Origin: CAYRYU01 sp964428355
Lineage (GTDB): Bacteria; Muiribacteriota; Ozemobacteria; Ozemobacterales; Ozemobacteraceae
Assembly: GCA_964428355.1 (NCBI GenBank)
Contig: CAYRYU010000184.1
Location: 1 to 6,855, forward strand
Length of the DNA: 6,855 bases
Direction: 5' to 3'
The notes beneath the pieces were generated by a model. It was not told where the DNA came from. It saw only the letters and a program-made list of their open reading frames with translations, and made no database searches. The position numbers were made by a program, and so were the translations under genes. Shown in pieces: positions 1-6,589 of this stretch. How positions within the stretch are numbered: position 1 is the stretch's first letter; each line of letters opens with the position of its first letter.

Positions 1-59
1 CATCCTCCATTTTCGAATTTCGCTTATTCTAGTAGATTATCCGGAATTTTCAACCCCAA

Positions 60-91
60 TTGTCCCTCCCTTGTCTGGCTTGGTGTACAAT
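60..91 (+). promoter_or_regulatory. Candidate promoter for the tandem membrane-protein pair
   Basis: A -10-like TACAAT lies at 86-91, in the context GTGTACAAT. It closely resembles the GTTTACAAT box of the much better promoter upstream of the 3236 gene. The nearest -35-like hexamer is TTGTCC at 60-65, which leaves a 20-bp spacer, longer than the ideal 17. The -35 call is therefore weak and the -10 call moderate. Transcription would begin near 98 and give a leader of about 120 nt before the chosen start at 218. Confidence 0.35.
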
Positions 92-126
92 CCAGTTATG
101 GAGACCTTCTTGCGATGACCCTTGGG

Positions 127-160
127 TTGCAGGGAACGGTTTTGCAGGGAACGGTATTGC
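127..160 (+). repeat. 15-bp tandem repeat in the leader (two copies plus a stub)
   Basis: TTGCAGGGAACGGT occurs at 127-140 and again at 142-155. The period is 15 bp, and a third partial copy (TTGC) is at 157-160. The two full copies are identical apart from the spacer base (T or A). The repeat lies between the candidate promoter and the chosen start at 218, so it probably belongs to the untranslated leader. If translation began at the TTG at 122 it would encode a duplicated CRER motif, which looks unlike a natural protein N-terminus. Confidence 0.7.
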
Positions 161-203
161 TTCGGATGGTCAACCGCATCATCGGGGAATGCAATCCTGG
201 CCT

Positions 204-220
204 GGGGAGATCTTGCCTTG
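204..220 (+). promoter_or_regulatory. Ribosome binding site that decides the TTG start at 218
   Basis: GGGGAG at 204-209 sits 8 nt before the TTG codon at 218-220. The reading frame has no ATG until well beyond the membrane segment, so a non-ATG start is required. The more upstream in-frame TTG at 122 has no purine-rich site before it. Starting at 218 gives a short charged N-terminus followed directly by the membrane helix, as expected for a signal anchor. Confidence 0.55.
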
Positions 221-1705
221 TCGGATACATTTGAGAATTCGGAACCCGGTTTGGGGGATAAGAGAAAAGGGCTTTCGCGTTTGTCCCTTTTCGCCGCCGG
301 CGCATGTGTTTTTGTTGTTGTTCTCTGCTTCTGTGCTTACAAAGCCCTGGTCTTCAACAACCTGAAAAAGGACTTGTCGCAGCTCCTCTTCAAGCCGATC
401 CGGCCGATGATTCTCATTTCGACCTTCACTTCCGACCTTGAACCACCCGACGAAGCCAGCCTCGAAGATTGCATGGCCTTCGTGTCCGAGTTTGCCGAGT
501 CCCAGGAGCCTCTCGATCTTCCTTCTTTGACTGCAAGCATTTCAGAGATTCTCCAGGCACCGGAGATTTCCGAAGGAATCCTCGAAAGGGTGAACCCGGT
601 TCTCGATTTGTCCTTGATTCCGCCCACCTTTTTCGTTCCCTATGGAAATCACGCGGTGGAGGCCTGGCCTTTTTTGGAATTTACCGCCAGGCATTGGACG
701 AGCCTCGGCCTTTCCGCGATGGTGGAGGGGCGCGGATGGGCGGCGTCCCGGATCTTTTTTGCGGTGGTCCTTCTGGGGGGGCAGGCCCAGCATGGAGTTC
801 CCCCATTCAATGACCTTTACGGAAGGAAAAGGGGGCTTCCATGGTTTGACGATGCCATCAGGATATTGATTCGATGCGCCCCGAATCTGAGATTGTCTCG
901 GGATCAGACGGCAAAAATGGTGAAATCCCTTCAGGCGGTCGAGAACGGGTTGGCCTCGCCCGCCCGCATCCTTCAGGATGAACGAACCCTGGTTGCCTCG
1001 ATTGGAAAACACCTTTCCAAAAAGGTCACCCCGGCAAAAAGGACCCCATATGGAAGACCACCCCCCTTTTGGAGATCGCCGGGCAAAGTCCTTGGGGCGA
1101 TCCTGGAAGACCCGGTCGTCATGGACTATCTCGACAAATGCTATTATGCCCCTGCAGTGGCAGCCGTTTCCGGGCGATGGGGCTCGAAATCCCCCCGAAC
1201 GGAAGCCCTCGAGCATTTGATGCGGGAAGAAAAGGTCCGATCAAAAAAGGGTTTCCGGGAATGGTTCGAATTCGGTCTCTTCCCTCGCGAATACTTCAAA
1301 AACTGGTTCCTGAGCGAGTTTGCCCTTGATCCGGGTTCCTTCCTCGAGTTGGACCTGAAGCTTCGACAAAGAATCCGGGTCGCACAGTGGGCTCTGGCCG
1401 TGGAAGGGTTCCGGAACGATAAGGGAATCTGGCCTGGGAGTCCCTCCGAACTTGAAACGTGGCTCGGAGTCCCTCTTCCGGGGGACATCTTTTCGTTTTC
1501 GGGAAGACCCCTCCTGTTCATCCGCAGTCCCCGGCCAAGGGTATCCAGCAGTGGTCCAGACGGGGTCCACGGAACGGGGGACGACATCGTCTTCGAAGCC
1601 GTCGAGGTTGCTTCGATCACTACCCGAGGAGTGGGTGCTCCTTCCCTTCCGACCGGTCCCTCTTCCGCCAATAACCCGATGCAAAAGGGTGAGGGTCCGG
1701 AATGA
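218..1705 (+). CDS. Membrane-anchored protein with GspG-like C-terminal tail (paralogue 1)
   Basis: I do not recognise a named family. The protein is 495 aa from the TTG start. Residues 1-21 are polar and basic (KRKGLSR), and residues 22-44 form one strongly hydrophobic helix, predicting N-in/C-out topology with a periplasmic body. Residues about 80-370 are mostly helical, with landmarks GILERV (120-125), LRLSRDQ (224-230) and SPGKVLGAILEDP (287-299). The C-terminus resembles the soluble part of a major pseudopilin: an AQWALAVEGFRNDKGIWP segment (389-406), a PLPGDIFSFSGRPLLF segment (419-434), then SSSGPDGVHGTGDDI (443-457), similar to the calcium-binding loop of GspG. It is not a pilin itself, because the N-terminus lacks the prepilin G/FTLxE cleavage motif. 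The last 35 residues are low-complexity (Pro, Gly, Ser, Asn). The stop overlaps the next start as ATGA, so the two are probably translationally coupled. They are paralogues. The coding call is firm; the start is moderate and the function unknown. Confidence 0.85.
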   Translation: MSDTFENSEPGLGDKRKGLSRLSLFAAGACVFVVVLCFCAYKALVFNNLKKDLSQLLFKPIRPMILISTFTSDLEPPDEASLEDCMAFVSEFAESQEPLDLPSLTASISEILQAPEISEGILERVNPVLDLSLIPPTFFVPYGNHAVEAWPFLEFTARHWTSLGLSAMVEGRGWAASRIFFAVVLLGGQAQHGVPPFNDLYGRKRGLPWFDDAIRILIRCAPNLRLSRDQTAKMVKSLQAVENGLASPARILQDERTLVASIGKHLSKKVTPAKRTPYGRPPPFWRSPGKVLGAILEDPVVMDYLDKCYYAPAVAAVSGRWGSKSPRTEALEHLMREEKVRSKKGFREWFEFGLFPREYFKNWFLSEFALDPGSFLELDLKLRQRIRVAQWALAVEGFRNDKGIWPGSPSELETWLGVPLPGDIFSFSGRPLLFIRSPRPRVSSSGPDGVHGTGDDIVFEAVEVASITTRGVGAPSLPTGPSSANNPMQKGEGPE

Positions 1706-3108
1706 TGTCGGAAGGTCGACCGGTTGCATGGAAGAAGCCACCCAGGCGCGTTGTTGTTTTCCTCCTCATGCTCTTGTTCGGAGTCGCCGGTTTCATCGGC
1801 TACCGTCTGCTTCGATTCTGGAATCTCAGGCAGGACCTCCAGGTAAAGGTTTTCTCCAAGGAGCTGCCCTCCCCCCGCCTTCCTTTCGTGGATGGTCTCG
1901 AAGGTGGCGGCGACGGATCCAAGCTCCACCAGAGTCTTCTTTCCCTGACAAACTACTCGGAGGACGCAGTGTTCCCTGGATCCTGTTCAGATCTCCTGAC
2001 CCTGGTTCCCGAATCGGGAAGGGTCATTCCCGGAATCCTCGAAAGGGTCGAGGCAACCCTTGCCTCCTTTCCGATCGTTCCCTGGGATCCTTCACCAAAA
2101 GTCCGGGGACGGTACGGTCTGGGAATCCCCTATACCGGGGAAGCTCCGTCATATTGGACATTTTTGGCGCTGGTTTCGCTCGGTAACAGGCCATCCTTCG
2201 ATGTTGCCCGGGTCCTGGTGGGAGTGGCCCTTATCGCGGTGCATATCGAGGCAAACGACCACCCGTTTCCCTCATTGGGGGCACGGTATGTTTGCAACAT
2301 TATCCGCGACGGGGCATGCAAGAGCTTGGTCGAGTGTGCCGCGGGTTTGAGGCTGTCCCGTGAGGAGTGTGCCCGAGCGGTTATGGCTTTGCAACTTGTT
2401 GAACGGATGCGCGTTCCGCTTGTCCGGATCCTCGAAAACGATCTTTCCGGATTCACCCGGTACGGTGAGTATCTCGCTTCCGAAGCCCGTGTTCAAGGAC
2501 CTCGGGGGTGGGTAAGGTGGCCTGGAAAAGTCCTTTCCGAGATGCTCGAGGACCCGGAGATTCTTCATTTCCGCGATCGACAACTGGTTCAACCTCTCCT
2601 TGAACTCGCATCCTCCTCATGGAAAGCTTCAAACCCTGAAATGACGCGCCTCCTGAAGGGACAGAAAGCCTCCCAGGCCAGTCTCGCTGGAAGCGATATC
2701 CGGATCTGGATGAATTACTCCTTCGACCTCAGAAGCTATCTTGAAACGTGGATCAAAGCCTTTGGAGCCGTGAACTCCATAGTTTTCATCCGACAGGATC
2801 TTCTTTCGCGCCAGAACCTTCGGATGGCTCAGTGGGCACTCGCCCTTTTCAGTTTCCGGGCAGGCCGGAACTCATGGCCTGAAAGTCCCCGAGAACTCGG
2901 GGATTGGGTGGGAATTCCTCTCCCGGGCGACCTGTTTTCGGGAGGGCAGGTTCTTTTCCGCCCGGGAAATCCACCCGACATTCAGAGCGTAGGGCCCGAC
3001 CAGATCCCGTTCACTTTCGACGACCTCCTGGCGGTGGCTTCGGGAGCGATCTCCGTCACCTCGGTCCTCGAAGAGGGCGGTTCCATTCGACCCGAAGGCG
3101 GAAGATGA
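1702..3108 (+). CDS. Membrane-anchored protein with degenerate GspG-like tail (paralogue 2)
   Basis: This 468-aa protein is a diverged tandem copy of the preceding one. Its start overlaps that gene's stop. A second ATG at 1705 is equally possible and is better spaced (9 nt) from GAGGG at 1691-1695. A basic N-terminus (KKPPRR, 11-16) and a hydrophobic helix at about 17-35 predict a single N-in anchor. Shared landmarks, in the same order as in the first copy, are GILERV (111-116), LRLSREE (216-222), WPGKVLSEMLEDP (273-285), LRMAQWALALFSFR (373-386) and WPESPRELGDWVGIPLPGDLFS (392-413). The tail aligns with the pseudopilin-type loop but has lost its glycines: SVGPDQIPFTFDDL (429-442) against SSGPDGVHGTGDDI. 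The mature part is probably periplasmic. I cannot assign a reaction and see no enzyme motif. It may act with its neighbour as a heteromeric pair, by inference from coupling and paralogy. Confidence 0.88.
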   Translation: MMSEGRPVAWKKPPRRVVVFLLMLLFGVAGFIGYRLLRFWNLRQDLQVKVFSKELPSPRLPFVDGLEGGGDGSKLHQSLLSLTNYSEDAVFPGSCSDLLTLVPESGRVIPGILERVEATLASFPIVPWDPSPKVRGRYGLGIPYTGEAPSYWTFLALVSLGNRPSFDVARVLVGVALIAVHIEANDHPFPSLGARYVCNIIRDGACKSLVECAAGLRLSREECARAVMALQLVERMRVPLVRILENDLSGFTRYGEYLASEARVQGPRGWVRWPGKVLSEMLEDPEILHFRDRQLVQPLLELASSSWKASNPEMTRLLKGQKASQASLAGSDIRIWMNYSFDLRSYLETWIKAFGAVNSIVFIRQDLLSRQNLRMAQWALALFSFRAGRNSWPESPRELGDWVGIPLPGDLFSGGQVLFRPGNPPDIQSVGPDQIPFTFDDLLAVASGAISVTSVLEEGGSIRPEGGR

Positions 3109-3171
3109 AGGGGAAGACACGGTGAGCTGTTTTTCTGGAGCAAGTTGCAGAAAGGCATTTGGTTTCGAAGG

Positions 3172-3200
3172 TTGAGCCTTTTTCGGATGTAGTTTACAAT
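3172..3200 (+). promoter_or_regulatory. Sigma70-type promoter for the GGT-transglutaminase gene
   Basis: TTGAGC at 3172-3177 (four of six matches to TTGACA) and TACAAT at 3195-3200 (five of six to TATAAT) are separated by exactly 17 bp. They lie in the only sizeable gap between + strand genes before 3236. The predicted start point near 3207 gives a short leader of about 30 nt containing AAAGGGA at 3222-3228, 7 nt before the ATG. This suggests that the 3236 gene and the one behind it form a transcription unit separate from the upstream pair. Confidence 0.6.
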
Positions 3201-3235
3201 TCCGGAAAGACAAAGCCAGGGAAAGGGAATTCCAG

Positions 3236-5662
3236 ATGCACCATCCAATCACGCTTCTTCACGGTTTTCTTTCCGGAAAGACGGTTCCCGGGGTCGTTTT
3301 GCCATCCGGAATCAAAGGGCGGCCCCGGAGTATCGTTTTATCGACCTGGTTCTTGGTTGGGATGTCCCTTTTTCTCTTCATCCCTCTTTTCCCCCATTCC
3401 ACCAGGGCCGCCCAAAGCCGGGTTTGGGAAGCGAAGGGGAGGTTCGGGGCTGTATCGACCGGTCATCCCCTTGCCTCACGCGCCGCGCTGCGGATCCTCG
3501 AGCGGGGGGGGAATGCGGTCGACGCTGCGTTGGCGGCTGCTTTCACCCTTGGTGTCGTGGATTTCTCAAACTCGGGCCTCGGGGGAGACGGTTTCGCCCT
3601 GGTCCGCCTCCCCGACGGGCGGGTTGAGGCATGGGACGGGTCCGCACCCCCTCCCAGGGCGGGTTTGGCCTCGGAATCCCATATCGGGTTTCCAGCCGTC
3701 CCGCGGCTTCTCCTTATGCTCCTTTCGGAATACGGGTCGAAGGGGCTTCCCGAGATCATGGCTCCCGCCATCCGTTATGCGGAGCGTGGTTTTCCCTGTT
3801 CTCCCTACCTTGAATCGGTAATCGGAACCTGCCTCCAGTTTCTGGAAGATCCGGCCGCGACCGGGTTCCTCTTTCCCGGGGGAAAACCCCTGCGCGCGGG
3901 GGAGACCTTTCGCCAGCCCCTTCTGGCCGCCACCCTGATACGGTTCGCTGAAGATGGGGGAACCTCCTTTTTTTCCGGGGAGGACGCCAGAACCCTTGTC
4001 GCCGACATGACCAGGCGTGGGGCGAAGTTCACCCTCCAGGACCTCGAGAACTTCCGGCCGAAGAAATGCACCCCGATCGAACTTTGCATGGGGGAATGGC
4101 GGCTCGTGGGCACTCCGGTCCCTTCTTCAGCCGTCGCGGTCATGGCTCTTGCCGAAACCTTGTTAAGACAGGGTGCGGACCCATGTTCGGACGAAAACCT
4201 CGATTCCCCCCTCGAAGCTTTGAAGGGCCTTCTTCGGTTGAAGAAAATCCGGTTGGCCGAGTGCCTGGCTCGCGAAAATCTGTTCCTGGCTTGGAACCGC
4301 CTCGGCCCTGACCGGTTCTGCCCTCCGTTCGCCGAGAAGGCAGATGATGAATCCGATCCACCGGAGAATACGACCCATCTCGTCGTCTGGGACCGAAGCG
4401 GGATGATCGTCTCGATGACTCTTACCCTCGGAAACCACTTCGGGACCGGTGAGTTTTCCCCCCTCGGTTTCTTCTACAACAACGAGGGACGGAACTTCCG
4501 TCCTTTGGTGGCGATCTATCCCACGAACTACCCCCGGGATGCAGGCCCGATTTCCGCGAAAGCCCCGATCATCCTTTTCCGGGGGACCCAACCGGTCCTG
4601 GCGATCGGAGGGGCCGGGGGAAACCGGATCATCTCGAACCTCGCCTCGATAATCGTCTCGTTCATCCGCCACCGGGATCTCAAGACCGCGGTGTTCGCTC
4701 CCCGCGCTTCCGTCACCGAAAACGGAAAGGTCCGCATCGAATGGTCACCCGATCCCAAGCTCGGGACACGAACGCAGAAGGAGTGGCGGAGCGTTTCCTA
4801 CCTTGCTCCAGGAAGCGACCATTTCGGGCTTGTTTCCGCGATTTCTTCCTCGGGGGAAGAGCTTCTTGCCGTCGGGGATTACCACCGCGACGGCTCCGCC
4901 GCAGCCCTTTCCCGTGATCCCGACGCACCCAGGAGATTCAACCTTTCGGCTTTCGTTTTCCGGAAAAAAGGTCTCGAGTCGGTTTCTCTTGCGCAACCGG
5001 TTTCCTGTCCACGGCAAAAAGCCGGACGGTGGGAAAGTATTGGACAGGGAGCGAAGAATCTGGCAAGGTCCGACAGTCCGACCCTGCGCTTCCACGCCGA
5101 TTCCGCCGTTCCCCTTTCGGCTCTTCATGTCCAGACGTCGGTGACGATTCTTCCAGACAAGCCGCTGGGTACAGGAGACCCCGGCTGGGACAACCCCGCC
5201 CGTTGGAGTCGGAAGCCCGTTCTGAAGCCCCGGGAAAGGGAGTTTTGGAAACGTATCCCCAGGGGTCTTTCCGGAAAATCCCTTATCGAGTGGCTGATGG
5301 TCGAGATCGGTCACGCGATACCCTTTGACCCTGAAAGGGGACGGATGAACGCAGAGGAACTCCTTGCGCGCGGGAAGGGTGATTGCAGCGGAAAAGCCCG
5401 CCTTTTCGATGAACTGGCAAGGTCGGCCGGGATTCCGTGCCGGCTCGTGGGGGGAATTCTCCTCGAGAAGGGTTTGAAGGAAGAAACCCACATCTGGAAC
5501 GAGGTTTTCCTGGATGGCAAATGGACCCCGGTTTGCACAGTGAACCACCTCTTCGGGAGGCTTCCCGCAAATTGGCTGGTTTTGAGGTACGGTGACGAGA
5601 AAACCCTCGAGGAGTCGGGAAAGGTCGTTTTCCGGATCAAGGAGGTCAAGATCCGAAAATGA
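3236..5662 (+). CDS. Exported gamma-glutamyltranspeptidase-like protein fused to a transglutaminase-like domain
   Basis: The protein is 808 aa. Residues 1-31 are a long basic lead-in, 32-52 are hydrophobic, and STRAAQ (55-60) is a possible signal-peptidase site, so it is probably periplasmic or surface-exposed. Residues about 68-560 form a GGT fold: GAVSTGHPLAS...ILERGGNAVDAALAAA (71-102) and SGLGGDGF (113-120) in the large chain; TTH (379-381) with the expected catalytic Thr379 at the autocleavage point; FGTG (402-405), NNE (415-417), GGAGGNRII (458-466) and the end motif GDYHRDGSAAA (547-557) in the small chain. The large chain is several tens of residues shorter than in E. coli GGT. After a linker (about 560-680), residues about 681-790 look like a transglutaminase core: GDCSGKARLFDELARSAGIP (715-734) with Cys717, and HIWNEVFLDGKWTPV (752-766) with His752. 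The usual Asp is replaced by Cys767. Family knowledge: GGTs are Thr Ntn-hydrolases that cleave gamma-glutamyl amides, and relatives include CapD, YwrD and cephalosporin acylases. Changes in substrate-binding residues argue against plain glutathione hydrolysis. Confidence 0.9.
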   Translation: MHHPITLLHGFLSGKTVPGVVLPSGIKGRPRSIVLSTWFLVGMSLFLFIPLFPHSTRAAQSRVWEAKGRFGAVSTGHPLASRAALRILERGGNAVDAALAAAFTLGVVDFSNSGLGGDGFALVRLPDGRVEAWDGSAPPPRAGLASESHIGFPAVPRLLLMLLSEYGSKGLPEIMAPAIRYAERGFPCSPYLESVIGTCLQFLEDPAATGFLFPGGKPLRAGETFRQPLLAATLIRFAEDGGTSFFSGEDARTLVADMTRRGAKFTLQDLENFRPKKCTPIELCMGEWRLVGTPVPSSAVAVMALAETLLRQGADPCSDENLDSPLEALKGLLRLKKIRLAECLARENLFLAWNRLGPDRFCPPFAEKADDESDPPENTTHLVVWDRSGMIVSMTLTLGNHFGTGEFSPLGFFYNNEGRNFRPLVAIYPTNYPRDAGPISAKAPIILFRGTQPVLAIGGAGGNRIISNLASIIVSFIRHRDLKTAVFAPRASVTENGKVRIEWSPDPKLGTRTQKEWRSVSYLAPGSDHFGLVSAISSSGEELLAVGDYHRDGSAAALSRDPDAPRRFNLSAFVFRKKGLESVSLAQPVSCPRQKAGRWESIGQGAKNLARSDSPTLRFHADSAVPLSALHVQTSVTILPDKPLGTGDPGWDNPARWSRKPVLKPREREFWKRIPRGLSGKSLIEWLMVEIGHAIPFDPERGRMNAEELLARGKGDCSGKARLFDELARSAGIPCRLVGGILLEKGLKEETHIWNEVFLDGKWTPVCTVNHLFGRLPANWLVLRYGDEKTLEESGKVVFRIKEVKIRK

Positions 5663-5721
5663 GGTTTCCCGCCTCAGGAGCGGATGATTGGAAAGTCCGC
5701 CAGGGCGGTCGGGTAGGAGGT
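5639..5721 (+). promoter_or_regulatory. Two ribosome binding sites before the secretin-like gene
   Basis: AAGGAGGT at 5639-5646, inside the end of the upstream gene, lies 12 nt before an ATG at 5659 that overlaps the upstream stop as ATGA. TAGGAGGT at 5714-5721 lies 9 nt before the in-frame ATG at 5731. The second has better spacing and yields a sensible export signal, so it is preferred. The first would add 24 residues that look like untranslated spacer. Confidence 0.6.
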
Positions 5722-5730
5722 TGCGGTTCC

Positions 5731-6579
5731 ATGAAATTCTGTTGTTGCATCTGCTCCGGTCTTGAAGATGGTGCTGCGGCAATTCGCCGCCCCAGTGGAA
5801 GCACGTTTTCCTTGTTGATGGTCCTTTTGGTTTTCCTGGTGTTGTTTTCGGCCCCGGGGGAATCGGCCACGAAAGTCATCAAGCTCAAGATCCAGGATCC
5901 GGATTCGATAGCAACGGTGATCCGGACCACCTACGGCCGGGAGGTTCGGGTGGCGGAAGCCCGGATGGTCAATTCGATCGTGGTCAACTGCGACCGGCCC
6001 GAGATTCTCCAGGCGATCGAGGAGTTGGTTCGTGAACTGGACGCAGCGCCGGCAATGCTAAGGTTTCAGGTCCAGTTGAGTTCCGACGGTGGGGCTCACC
6101 GCAGGACCGTGGGTTTCGAGGGGAGAGGTTCGGGTGGGAATGTCCGGCTGAATGATGCGGTTTCGACGGGAAACGGGTTTGAAACACGCTCTTTGACCGG
6201 AATGGAGGGACACCCCCTCAGGCTTACGGACGAAACGTTCCGGGTCCAGGAGTTTCCTTCTCCCTACGGTCCAACCGTCGTCCAGATCAGGGAAGAACGG
6301 GGACTGCGGATTTCGGGCCGGTTGTCCGGAGACGATCACGTGGTCGTGGAGATAAGCTATGCCGACGGCCCGCAGGATTCTGCCGCGCGGCTCATCTCCC
6401 AGGTTCGTGCCCCAATCGGGCAATGGTTTTCGCTTGGGAACGTCGACCGTGAGGACGGCTCTGGGAATCGGAGCATCTCCTACCGCAAGGGAGCCTTTTC
6501 GGCAGGGAACCTCGACACCGACAACTTCCTCAACCGGATCTACCTTCTCAAAGTGGATCTTTTGGAACCACGAAAGTGA
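5731..6579 (+). CDS. Exported protein with secretin N1/NolW-like domain and beta-rich C-terminal domain
   Basis: The protein is 282 aa from the ATG at 5731; a 306-aa form from 5659 is possible. Residues 1-25 include a cysteine cluster, CCCIC (4-8), and two arginines. Residues 26-40 are hydrophobic, and APGESA (41-46) is a likely end of the signal peptide. Residues about 47-107 match the secretin_N (N1, KH-like) pattern: VIKLKIQDPDSIATVIR, then VNSIVVNC (80-87), then an IEELVRELDAAP helix (96-107), equivalent to the usual 'NsLiV...ieeLD' signature. Residues about 110-282 are strand-rich: LRISGRLSGDDHVVVEIS (192-209) and APIGQWFSLGNV (227-238) recall the accessory strands before secretin barrels. 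The protein is far too short to hold the pore-forming secretin domain, so it is probably a stand-alone periplasmic relative. It follows the 3236 gene by 68 bp and may be cotranscribed with it. Domain call moderate; function unknown. Confidence 0.85.
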   Translation: MKFCCCICSGLEDGAAAIRRPSGSTFSLLMVLLVFLVLFSAPGESATKVIKLKIQDPDSIATVIRTTYGREVRVAEARMVNSIVVNCDRPEILQAIEELVRELDAAPAMLRFQVQLSSDGGAHRRTVGFEGRGSGGNVRLNDAVSTGNGFETRSLTGMEGHPLRLTDETFRVQEFPSPYGPTVVQIREERGLRISGRLSGDDHVVVEISYADGPQDSAARLISQVRAPIGQWFSLGNVDREDGSGNRSISYRKGAFSAGNLDTDNFLNRIYLLKVDLLEPRK

Positions 6580-6589
6580 ATCCTTTTGC

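Noticed and set aside
122..217. N-terminal extension of the first gene from the TTG at 122
   Set aside because: There is no ribosome binding site, and the extension would translate the 15-bp DNA repeat into a duplicated CRER motif before the good start at 218.
218..300. Prepilin signal in the first gene
   Set aside because: Despite the pseudopilin-like tail, there is no Gly followed by FTLxE or a related prepilin peptidase site before the hydrophobic helix.
1144..1929. Long minus-strand open frame of 261 codons across the junction of the first two genes
   Set aside because: It is antisense to two well-supported coding regions, its product is low-complexity and shows no domain pattern, and long shadow frames are expected at this GC content.
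3132..3153. TTTCTG/CAGAAA hairpin after the second paralogue as a terminator
   Set aside because: The stem is AT-rich and only 6 bp, with a 10-nt loop and no following T tract; it could occur by chance.
3168..3185. AAGG/CCTT hairpin followed by a run of T, overlapping the -35 box
   Set aside because: The stem is only 4 bp and the element coincides with a promoter that explains the sequence better.
4745..5782. Minus-strand open frame of 345 codons opposite the end of the fusion gene
   Set aside because: It is a shadow of the transglutaminase half; its translation is Arg/Pro-rich with no recognisable motifs.
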